From contig NZ_CP027706.1 in NCBI RefSeq assembly GCF_003850565.1, positions 992,001 through 1,056,000 on the forward strand: a stretch of DNA of 64,000 nt. The letters run 5' to 3'. Within the stretch, counting starts at the first letter, position 1. Every line of letters begins with the position of its first letter. Below, one piece after another: positions 57,653-64,000 of this stretch. The notes beneath the pieces are model-generated. The model made no database searches, was not told where the DNA came from, and saw nothing but the letters and a program-made list of their open reading frames with translations. The DNA comes from Pseudomonas sessilinigenes. GTDB lineage: Bacteria; Pseudomonadota; Gammaproteobacteria; Pseudomonadales; Pseudomonadaceae. The position numbers and the translations under genes are program-made.

Positions 57653-58363
57653 CTACTTGACGTGCCGCCCGCCATTGACGGTCAGGGTGGTACCGGTGAC
57701 GTAGGGGTTGTCCAGCAGATAACGCAGGCTCTGGTAGACCACCTCGGCGCCGGGTTCGATCCCCAGCGCGGACTTGGCCAGGGTCTTGGCGCGGTACTGC
57801 GCATCGTCGTCGGCATTGAACAATAGCAGGGCCGGGGCGATGCCGTTGACCTTGATCTGCGGTGCATATTTCGCGGCGAAGGACAGGGTCAGGCTATCCA
57901 GGCCTGCCTTGCTGGCGCAGTAGGCGATGTGCTTGCTGCTGCCCTTGCGGGTCACGTCGTCGCTGATGTGGATGATGTCCGCCGGGCTGGAGTGTTGCAG
58001 CAACTCGGCGCAATGCAGGTTGATCAGGTAGGGCGCCAGCATGTGCACGCCGAACATCCGGGCAAAGGCGTCGCTCTCCTGGCCCGGGTTTTCCGGCAGC
58101 CATTCCGAGGCATTGTGGATGATTGCCCGCAGCCGATCGGTGTGCCGCTTGAGCTCGGCGATCAGGGCCATGATCCCGTTCTCGCTGGAGAGGTCGGCGA
58201 ACAGCAGGGTCGCGCCCTTGTCGCGCAGGGTCTCGAGCCCCGGGCGCTGGCTGCGATAAGTGACGATCAGCGGATGCCCGTCCTCCAGCAGGCGCAGGGC
58301 GCAATGCAGGCCGACACGCTGGCTGGCGCCGGTGATCAGGATCGGGGCAGTGGAGGCGTTCAT
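57653..58363 (-). CDS. folM: Dihydromonapterin reductase FolM
   Basis: FolM (236 residues) is a short-chain dehydrogenase that reduces dihydromonapterin to tetrahydromonapterin. The nucleotide motif ILITGASQRVGLHCALRLL and catalytic YCASKAGLDSL are visible; TGASQRVG fits FolM. The start is set at MNASTAPILITG. It precedes folE by 21 bases in one operon. Confidence 0.9.
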   Translation of the reverse strand: MNASTAPILITGASQRVGLHCALRLLEDGHPLIVTYRSQRPGLETLRDKGATLLFADLSSENGIMALIAELKRHTDRLRAIIHNASEWLPENPGQESDAFARMFGVHMLAPYLINLHCAELLQHSSPADIIHISDDVTRKGSSKHIAYCASKAGLDSLTLSFAAKYAPQIKVNGIAPALLLFNADDDAQYRAKTLAKSALGIEPGAEVVYQSLRYLLDNPYVTGTTLTVNGGRHVK

Positions 58364-58480
58364 GGTGGGCTCGCGTCGCGGGTAGAGCCGAACTATACCA
58401 GCGGCGGTGCTGCGCCGTGGGGTGGATCGCTGGAGGGCCGGTGCCGCCACATGCGGTGTGGCACCGGCCTGCACCAGGCT

Positions 58481-59050
58481 TTACGGGTTCTGCGTCGAGG
58501 GTGTCGCCGGCAGTGGGCGGGCCGGGGCGGCGTTGAGCCAGTTGGCCAGCAACCTTGTGGACAGCGGGATGAAGAAATAGACCATCAGCGGGGTCAGGGC
58601 CAGGGTGCTGACGAATACCCGTGCCAGCATGCCGAGGTCGTTGAGCAGCGGCCCGAGGACGAAGTTGAACAACAGCGAGACCGGAAAGAACGCCAGCCAG
58701 ATGGCTACGGCCTGTTTCCAGCGTGGTGGGCGTTGTCCGGCGGCGCCGAACCAGCCATCGATGCCGCTGACCCGGTGCTCCGAAGGATGGGCGAACAGGT
58801 CGCTACCCCGGGCCAGCCAGGCGGTGCGAGAGGCGGAGTGTTCCCAGGTATGCAGGGTCTGTTCGTCGACGAAGCGGAAGATGATCTGGAATTCATCATC
58901 GCCGGGCGGTGGGGCCAGGACGCCGGAGCCCAGGTAGCCGGGAAAGTCGGTGGCCAGTTGTTCGCCTTCGCGCAGCCAGGCGATCAGGTCCTGGTAGCGG
59001 CCGTCGGCAACGCGCCGGGCCACCATCAGGGTGACAGGTGAGGTAGACAT
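58481..59050 (-). CDS. Antibiotic-biosynthesis-monooxygenase-domain membrane protein
   Basis: The 189-residue protein has an N-terminal ABM/ferredoxin-like domain (VTLMVARRVADGRYQDLIAW, DEFQIIFRFVDEQTLHTWEH) and two C-terminal membrane segments (IWLAFFPVSLLFNFVLGPLL and VFVSTLALTPLMVYFFIPLS). The family is poorly characterised. GGAG lies upstream of tandem ATGs at 59053 and 59050. It is divergent from the LitR-like regulator, which may control it. Confidence 0.82.
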   Translation of the reverse strand: MSTSPVTLMVARRVADGRYQDLIAWLREGEQLATDFPGYLGSGVLAPPPGDDEFQIIFRFVDEQTLHTWEHSASRTAWLARGSDLFAHPSEHRVSGIDGWFGAAGQRPPRWKQAVAIWLAFFPVSLLFNFVLGPLLNDLGMLARVFVSTLALTPLMVYFFIPLSTRLLANWLNAAPARPLPATPSTQNP

Positions 59051-59075
59051 CATGTATCTCCGTAAAACCAATGCG

Positions 59076-59092
59076 TTGCCTGGGTAAGGCAA
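59076..59092. promoter_or_regulatory. Inverted repeat in the divergent promoter region before the LitR-like gene
   Basis: TTGCCT-GGGTA-AGGCAA is a perfect 6-bp inverted repeat 26 bases upstream of the ABM-gene start. It is a candidate operator for the divergent MerR-type regulator. Confidence 0.35.
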
Positions 59093-59261
59093 TCGCTGAC
59101 GGGGCACCGGGGTGTCGGGCCGCGTTCGGGACAAGCAAGGATTATTCCTGATTGGCACTGGAGTACCAAAGACAATGGTCGGATTTTCCCATGCTTGAAG
59201 CATCGCTACCCGGGCAGAGTAGAATGGCGACCATTTTGTTTACCGGTGTTTTCTCCTCCAG

Positions 59262-60218
59262 ATGCCCGCCACCACTGAACTTGCCGTCGCCGCTCAAGCG
59301 CCCGATCCCCTTCGACCGGAGGCGCTGTTTCCGATTCGCGAAGTTGCACGCCTGACCGGGATCAACCCGGTGACTCTACGGGCTTGGGAACGACGCTACG
59401 GTCTGATCCAGCCGACACGCACCGAAAGTGGGCATCGCCTGTATTCCATGCACGATGTTGAGGCAGTGCGCGAGATCCTCGGCTGGATCGAACGTGGCGT
59501 GGCGGTGAGCAAGGTCGGCAAGATCCTGGCCAAGAGCCGGATGGCCCAGTCCCAGTGCCTGGCACCTGTCAATGAAGGGCTGCTGGGCGAATACGGCCGG
59601 TGGCGCGATCAGTTGAAGTTGGCAGTGAGCGCCTTCGATGAAGCGCAACTGGATCGCCTCTATGGCCAGGTGTTTTCCTGCTATGCGCTGCCGGTGGTGT
59701 TCCAGGAAATCTTCCTGCCGTTCTGGAAGCAGTTGCTGCAGGATCGGGAAGTGTTTGGCCAAACCAGCGAGTGGCTGTTCCTGGATGGCTTCTTGCGCGG
59801 GCGGATCCTGCAACGCCTGGCACTGCAACGGGCGACGCCGCAGCACCTGTTGCTGACGGCATTCAACCAGCAATGTCGCGAGTTGGAACTGCTGGTGGCA
59901 GCGCTGTTGCTGGGGCATGACCAATTGGGCGTGCGCGTGCTGGGGCCCGGCGTGCCATTACAGGAGCTGACCCTGGTCTGTGAACAGCTCAAGCCCCAAG
60001 CCCTGGTGGTGTTTTCCAACCACGCACCCACGACGGAGTTGCCCAAGCGTCTCAAGCGCCTGGCGCTGACGCTGGATTGTCCATTGATGCTGGCAGGTGA
60101 TGCCGCGGACCTGGCCCAGGACAGCTTCATCGATTCGCCGGTGGTGTGCCTGGGAAGCGAAGGGCGCGTGATGCAGCAGCGCCTGCGGCAGTTTCTCGGC
60201 GGGTACCTGGATACCTGA
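59262..60218 (+). CDS. MerR-type regulator, LitR/CarH-like without cobalamin ligand
   Basis: The 318-residue protein has a MerR HTH at about 25-95 (FPIREVARLTGINPVTLRAW, ERRYGLIQPTRTESGHRLYS) followed by a long helical and Rossmann-like C-terminal half. In CarH/LitR the cobalamin-binding histidine lies in an ERHELG motif; here the equivalent is QCRELE (in LLLTAFNQQCRELELLVAAL), so B12 binding is unlikely. This matches the class II LitR proteins of Pseudomonas (PplR type), which respond to light with a short LOV protein. A LOV gene is 1.1 kb away. Confidence 0.83.
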   Translation: MPATTELAVAAQAPDPLRPEALFPIREVARLTGINPVTLRAWERRYGLIQPTRTESGHRLYSMHDVEAVREILGWIERGVAVSKVGKILAKSRMAQSQCLAPVNEGLLGEYGRWRDQLKLAVSAFDEAQLDRLYGQVFSCYALPVVFQEIFLPFWKQLLQDREVFGQTSEWLFLDGFLRGRILQRLALQRATPQHLLLTAFNQQCRELELLVAALLLGHDQLGVRVLGPGVPLQELTLVCEQLKPQALVVFSNHAPTTELPKRLKRLALTLDCPLMLAGDAADLAQDSFIDSPVVCLGSEGRVMQQRLRQFLGGYLDT

Positions 60219-60235
60219 GGCCGAGTCGGCTGGTC

Positions 60236-60841
60236 TCAGGCGTGCAGGGCAGGATGGGTATGGCGATGCTGCTGGAGGATGAACTGGCGCAAGCGCTCGG
60301 TTTCCTCGGTATCGCTCTGGTCCAGGCGATAGGCATAGAAGCCGGCCTCGGTCGCCCGTTCGAACTGCCCGTGCAGGGCAATCCGCTCATATCCCGAAGG
60401 GCTGAACCACTGGGCGAACTGCCGAGGTGGTCGGGTTTTGTTGCGGATTTCCAGCAGGACGCCCTTGAACGACACTTCACGCACCCATAGGCGCCCGGGC
60501 TGGCCCTTGGCGTTTTCCAGGGCCACGGGCTCCGGCAGCGCCAGGCGCCATGGCCGCACCATGGGACCTTCCTCGAAAATACTGGGCACCCCCAGGCGCA
60601 GGTGCAGGGCGTGGAACTCGTCCTCCACCAGGTGCAGGGGGAAGGTCATCTGCTGATTGTCGAAATGAGCCTGGATGGTGACCTTTTCGTTGGCCGCCAG
60701 GCGGGTCAGCAAGTCACGGATCTGCGAGCCGCCGTTGACCAGCAGGCTGGAGGTGGTGTCGCGCACATTGAGGTGCGGGTTGTGTTGCATGGTCCGGATG
60801 AAGTCCAGCTCATCCTGGGTGAGAAGGGCGTCGCGCTGCAT
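60236..60841 (-). CDS. PilZ-like / flagellar brake-like protein, function uncertain
   Basis: The 201-residue protein (MQRDALLTQDELDFIRTMQH) has an N-terminal YcgR-N-like region and a later EVSFKGVLLEI segment that resembles the PilZ (D/N)xSxxG motif. A clear RxxxR c-di-GMP motif is not evident, so c-di-GMP binding is doubtful. It lies between the LitR-like gene and the LOV gene and is on the same strand as the LOV gene, 53 bases downstream, so it may belong to the LOV unit. The start is set at MQRDALL. Confidence 0.65.
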   Translation of the reverse strand: MQRDALLTQDELDFIRTMQHNPHLNVRDTTSSLLVNGGSQIRDLLTRLAANEKVTIQAHFDNQQMTFPLHLVEDEFHALHLRLGVPSIFEEGPMVRPWRLALPEPVALENAKGQPGRLWVREVSFKGVLLEIRNKTRPPRQFAQWFSPSGYERIALHGQFERATEAGFYAYRLDQSDTEETERLRQFILQQHRHTHPALHA

Positions 60842-60894
60842 GATGATGCTCGAAAGGTGAAAGACAGATCCGCAGGAGATACCCCTACAGACCA

Positions 60895-61368
60895 CTAAAC
60901 CTGCGACTTATTAGCGCCGTTGGTCGCCTTGAGGGCGGCCAGTTCGGCCTGGGCTGCGGCCAGTTGCTGTTCCAGTTGCAACAAGCGCTGCTGTGCCTTG
61001 ACCTGCACACTGACATCTTTTTGCACACCGATGAAATAGTTCAGCTGATCAGCATCGTTGAACACCGGGGTGATCGACAACTCGTTCCAGAAGTGGCTGC
61101 CGTCCTTGCGATAGTTGCGCAGCACCTCGCGGCACGGCCTGCCTTCCCTCAACGCCTGGCGAATCACCTGCAGGGCTGGCTGGTCACGATCGCCGGACTG
61201 CAGGAAGCGGCAGTCCTGGTAGAGCACTTCATCGGCGCTGTAGCCGGTCAGTCGTTCGAACGCCGGGTTCACATAGATCACGATGTTGTCCTCGCCTTCC
61301 TGTTCGGCGACCACGATGCCGTCGTTGGAGGCGTTGATCATCCGTTGCAGCAAGTGTGCATTGATCAT
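60895..61368 (-). CDS. Short LOV blue-light photoreceptor protein
   Basis: This 157-residue protein is almost only a LOV domain. It carries the flavin-binding cysteine C53 in YQDCRFLQSGDRDQ, the conserved NYRKDGSHFWNELSITPV stretch and Gln116 in FIGVQKDVS, which senses flavin N5. N- and C-terminal helices (INAHLLQRMINAS; a long Leu/Gln-rich coiled tail) are as in the P. putida short LOV protein PpSB1-LOV. No effector domain is fused, so signalling is probably by dimer contact with a partner such as the nearby LitR-like regulator. Confidence 0.92.
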   Translation of the reverse strand: MINAHLLQRMINASNDGIVVAEQEGEDNIVIYVNPAFERLTGYSADEVLYQDCRFLQSGDRDQPALQVIRQALREGRPCREVLRNYRKDGSHFWNELSITPVFNDADQLNYFIGVQKDVSVQVKAQQRLLQLEQQLAAAQAELAALKATNGANKSQV

Positions 61369-61522
61369 TCCGAGGGTCCGTCATCGATCGGCGAGGGCTG
61401 GATTCTAAGGCATGCTGGCATTGTGTCTACAGGTGCTTTGCAGTGCACGACACGCCAGCGACGGGATTTTACTCCGTAGCTGTTAATATCCCAGGCTTTT
61501 AGTCAGCTTCAGGATCAGATTG

Positions 61523-61978
61523 ATGAAAGTCGCCATCCTTTCCGGCACGGTGTACGGCACGGCTGAAGAAGTCGCCCGGCATGCCGCCAAGCTTCTCGAC
61601 GCCGCGGGCTTCGAGGCCTGGCACAATCCGCGCGCGACCCTGGCGGATGTCCAGGCATTCGCTCCCCAGGCATTTCTCGCGGTGACCTCCACCACTGGCA
61701 TGGGTGAGTTGCCGGACAACCTGCAACCCCTGTACTCGAGCATTCGCGATCAGTTGCCAGCGGCCTGGCGCGGTTTGCCCGGGGCGGTGATCGGCCTGGG
61801 CGACTCCAGCTATGGCGACACCTTCTGCGGCGGCGGCGAGCAGATGCGCGAACTGTTCGCCGAACTGGGTGTGCAGGAGGTGTTGCCGATGCTACGCCTG
61901 GACGCCAGCGAGAGCGTGACCCCGGAAACCGACGCCGAGCCTTGGCTGGCACAACTGGTCAGCGCACTGCGGGGCTGA
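61523..61978 (+). CDS. MioC-type flavodoxin
   Basis: The 151-residue flavodoxin (MKVAILSGTVYGTAEEVARH) has the FMN phosphate loop SGTVYGTAEEV and aromatic/loop motifs STTGMGELPDNL and GLGDSSYGDTFCGGG. It can carry electrons to biosynthetic enzymes (MioC serves biotin synthase in E. coli). The ATG is preferred to a TTG one codon earlier. It overlaps the LysR gene by 20 bases, tail to tail. Confidence 0.88.
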   Translation: MKVAILSGTVYGTAEEVARHAAKLLDAAGFEAWHNPRATLADVQAFAPQAFLAVTSTTGMGELPDNLQPLYSSIRDQLPAAWRGLPGAVIGLGDSSYGDTFCGGGEQMRELFAELGVQEVLPMLRLDASESVTPETDAEPWLAQLVSALRG

Positions 61979-62855
61979 CCGGCTGTTCCCGTAGCAGCGC
62001 CAGCCAGGCCTGTGCAGCCTTGGACAGATAGGCGCCTTCGCGCCAGATGAAGGCGATGTCCCAGCGCAGGTATTGCGGGGCCGTCAAGGTCAGGCGCACC
62101 ACCCCCGGGCGCACCAGGGCCCGCGCCACCACGCTGGGCAGCAGCACCACACCCTGGCCGGCCGCTACCAGCGCCGCGAGGAAGTCCGCCTGGCCGCTGC
62201 GCCCGCCTTCCCTGGGGGTGAAGCCCACTTGCTGGCAGGCCTGGAGCAGGCGGTCGTTGAGCACGAAGCTGCGCTGATACAGCAGGAACGGGGTATCGGC
62301 CAGTTCCTCCAGGCGCACCTTGGCATTCATCGCCAGCGGATGATCGGCGGGCAGCAGGGCATCCAGCGGCTCATCGCAGAACGGCTGGTAGGCGAAGGCC
62401 GGGTCCTTGGGGGTCAGGCTGCCGCCCAGTTCCAGCTCGCCGCTGCGCACCGCCTGCTCGACGTTCAGGCTGCCGCCCTCGAGCAAATGCACCTGGATAT
62501 TCGGATAGCGCCGCCGGTACTCGGCGAAGCGACTGGCGAACAGCGTATCGCTGCCCAGCATCGGCAGGCCCAGGCGCAACTCGCCCCGGGTCATGTGGCT
62601 CAGGTCGTCCAGTTCGCTGAGCAACTCGTTGCGCAGGCGCAGCATGCCCTCGGCCCGTTGCAGCACCACGTTGCCAGCGGCAGTGAGATGAATGTGCGAG
62701 CCCTGGCGCTCCAGCAACGGCGTGCCCAGGCTCTGTTCCAGCTGGGCGACCTGCTTGCTCACCGCCGACTGGCTGATATGCAGGGTCTTGGCGGCCTGGG
62801 TGAAGCCGCCCTGGTGGATCACTTCGACGAAGCTGCGCAGTTGCTTGAAATCCAT
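61959..62855 (-). CDS. LysR-family transcriptional regulator
   Basis: The 298-residue protein has an N-terminal HTH (MDFKQLRSFVEVIHQGGFTQ, LHISQSAVSKQVAQLEQSLG) and a substrate-binding domain. It is divergent from cidA/lrgA-like and lrgB-like genes 98 bases away, as expected for a CidR-like activator responding to overflow metabolism; its exact signal is unknown. The start is placed at MDFKQLRSF. Confidence 0.9.
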   Translation of the reverse strand: MDFKQLRSFVEVIHQGGFTQAAKTLHISQSAVSKQVAQLEQSLGTPLLERQGSHIHLTAAGNVVLQRAEGMLRLRNELLSELDDLSHMTRGELRLGLPMLGSDTLFASRFAEYRRRYPNIQVHLLEGGSLNVEQAVRSGELELGGSLTPKDPAFAYQPFCDEPLDALLPADHPLAMNAKVRLEELADTPFLLYQRSFVLNDRLLQACQQVGFTPREGGRSGQADFLAALVAAGQGVVLLPSVVARALVRPGVVRLTLTAPQYLRWDIAFIWREGAYLSKAAQAWLALLREQPVSPAVR

Positions 62856-62953
62856 GGTTGGAATTCCAGTTTGGAATGGCTTCCAGTCTAACAATTCGCT
62901 TCGGTGATGGCGGGGCTTTTCATAAAATAGGCCCCTGAGAGGACCGAACCCCC

Positions 62954-63340
62954 ATGAACATTCCCACCTTCAAACGCCTTGGCCGCCTGCTGTGCGAGCT
63001 GGCGGTGCTGCTGGCCATCTATTTTCTCGGCTGCCAACTGGCTACCTGGTTGCCCTGGCCGATTCCCGGCGGGGTCATCGGCCTGGCCATGCTGTTGCTG
63101 GCCTTCGCCCTGGGCTGGGTCAAGCCGGCGGCCCTGCAACTGGGCGCTGGCCTCTTGATGGCGGAGATGCTGCTGTTCTTCATCCCGGCGCTGATGAGCC
63201 TGCTGGACTACGGCGGCCTGCTGCGCCAGGACGGCTGGCGGATCCTGCTGGTGATCGGCGTCAGCACCTTGCTGGTGATGCTGGTGACCGCGCTGACCGT
63301 GGAGCTGGTGTGCCGCTGGAGGATGCGCCATGAAGCTTGA
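62954..63340 (+). CDS. CidA/LrgA-family membrane protein
   Basis: This 128-residue, holin-like protein has four membrane segments (LAVLLAIYFLGCQLATWLPW, GVIGLAMLLLAFALGW). With its LrgB partner it modulates murein hydrolase activity or exports small metabolites; the role in Pseudomonas is not settled. It overlaps the next gene by 11 bases. Confidence 0.9.
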   Translation: MNIPTFKRLGRLLCELAVLLAIYFLGCQLATWLPWPIPGGVIGLAMLLLAFALGWVKPAALQLGAGLLMAEMLLFFIPALMSLLDYGGLLRQDGWRILLVIGVSTLLVMLVTALTVELVCRWRMRHEA

Positions 63341-64000
63341 GGCGATGCCGATGTTCTGGCTGGCGCTGACCCTTGGCGCCTATCTGTTCAGCCGCTGGAT
63401 CTACCGTCGCACCGGGCGCTACCTGTTGTCGCCGCTGATCCTGGTGCCGGCGTTGCTGCTGGCGGTGGCGGTGCCGCTGCATACGGCCTACGCCGAGTAT
63501 GCCGCCAATACCCACTGGCTGATGCTGGTGCTGGGTCCGGTGACCGTGGCCTTCGCCATTCCCATCTGGCAGCAGCGCCAGTTGCTGATGCGCCATTGGT
63601 CGGCGCTGTTGCTGGGCATGCTGGCCGGTAGCGCGGCGTCCATCGGCAGCTCCTTCGGCCTGGCCCGGCTCTTGGCCCTGGACAGTTCGGTAACCCTGTC
63701 GCTGGTGCCGCGCTCGATCACCACGCCATTCGCCATGCCCCTGGCCCATGACTTGGGCGGCGTACCCGAACTGACGGCGGTATTCGTGATGTTCACCGGG
63801 GTGTTCGGAGCGATGCTCGGTGGCGTGCTGTTGCGTTGGCTGCCCTTGCGCAGTGCCCTGGCCCGGGGCGCCCTGTTCGGGGTCGGTGCCCATGGCGCCG
63901 GGGTCAGCCGGGCCCACGAAGTCGGTGGTGAGGAAGGGTCGGTAGCGGGGCTGGTGATGGTGCTCACCGGGTTGTTGAATCTGTTTGCCGCTCCTTTGCT
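63330..64000 (+). CDS. LrgB/CidB-family membrane protein (partial)
   Basis: The gene starts at ATG 63330 (MKLEAMPMFWLALTLGAYLF) and runs off the window after 223 codons, about 15 residues short of the usual 238-residue LrgB length. It has about seven membrane segments and the family's SVTLSLVPRSITTPFAMPLA and GAHGAGVSRAHEVGGEEGSV motifs. It is the partner of the CidA/LrgA-like protein, coupled by overlap. Confidence 0.9.
   Translation, partial: MKLEAMPMFWLALTLGAYLFSRWIYRRTGRYLLSPLILVPALLLAVAVPLHTAYAEYAANTHWLMLVLGPVTVAFAIPIWQQRQLLMRHWSALLLGMLAGSAASIGSSFGLARLLALDSSVTLSLVPRSITTPFAMPLAHDLGGVPELTAVFVMFTGVFGAMLGGVLLRWLPLRSALARGALFGVGAHGAGVSRAHEVGGEEGSVAGLVMVLTGLLNLFAAPL

Overview
The window is a 64 kb chromosomal piece of a Pseudomonas, most likely of the P. 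fluorescens/protegens/chlororaphis group. The evidence is high GC, densely packed genes, and long runs of genes in the order familiar from P. aeruginosa: mreCD-maf-rng-yhdP-nitrilase-tldD-yjgA-pmbA, fagA-fumC-orfX-sodA-zip, ptsO-rapZ-ptsN-hpf-rpoN-lptBAC-kdsCD, and mlaFEDCB-ibaG-murA-hisGDC-algW-nif3-cysD-cysNC. There are no rRNA or tRNA genes, no transposases and no CRISPR arrays. Synteny statements are from memory of P. aeruginosa, not from an alignment.

Layout. 1-11213: cell-shape genes (mreC end, mreD), house-cleaning Maf, RNase G, the AsmA-like lipid transporter YhdP, a nitrilase-family amidase, the TldD/TldE protease pair and DarP. 11281-16433: an AT-richer chaperone-usher fimbrial operon on the minus strand (pilin, chaperone, usher, tip adhesin), placed between pmbA and fagA. 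17061-20875: a strong Fur box followed by fagA-fumC-orfX-sodA and a ZIP transporter, an iron-sparing operon. 20892-27996 (minus): nitrogen PTS, RpoN and LPS export/KDO genes. 28260-36243: the Mla phospholipid transport operon, IbaG, MurA and histidine genes. 36333-39179 (minus): a DUF4198 protein and a TonB siderophore receptor with a possible Fur box, inserted between hisC and algW. 39263-44808: AlgW protease, Nif3-like protein and the sulfate-activation genes cysD and cysNC. CysD and cysNC are split by a degenerate four-helix-bundle (23S-IVP family) gene inside inverted repeats.

44923-56604: an acyltransferase, phosphate acetyltransferase, SlyD, glutathione peroxidase, an Old Yellow Enzyme, a glycosyltransferase, a DJ-1 protein divergent from a GlxA/AraC regulator, CysZ, thioredoxin reductase and two small conserved proteins. 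56699-64000: folX-folE-folM (tetrahydromonapterin synthesis), a membrane monooxygenase-domain protein, a MerR regulator of LitR/CarH type that lacks the cobalamin histidine, a PilZ-like protein, a short LOV blue-light receptor, a MioC-type flavodoxin, and a LysR regulator divergent from cidA/lrgB.

The most interesting parts are (i) the LOV/LitR-like neighbourhood, which looks like a light-response module beside a pterin pathway; (ii) the IVP-like cassette interrupting cysD-cysNC and the GCGGCAAGC repeat family seen at four places; (iii) an orphan nested terminator upstream of trxB that may end an unannotated small RNA; and (iv) the two accessory insertions, fimbriae and TonB receptor, in otherwise conserved gene order.
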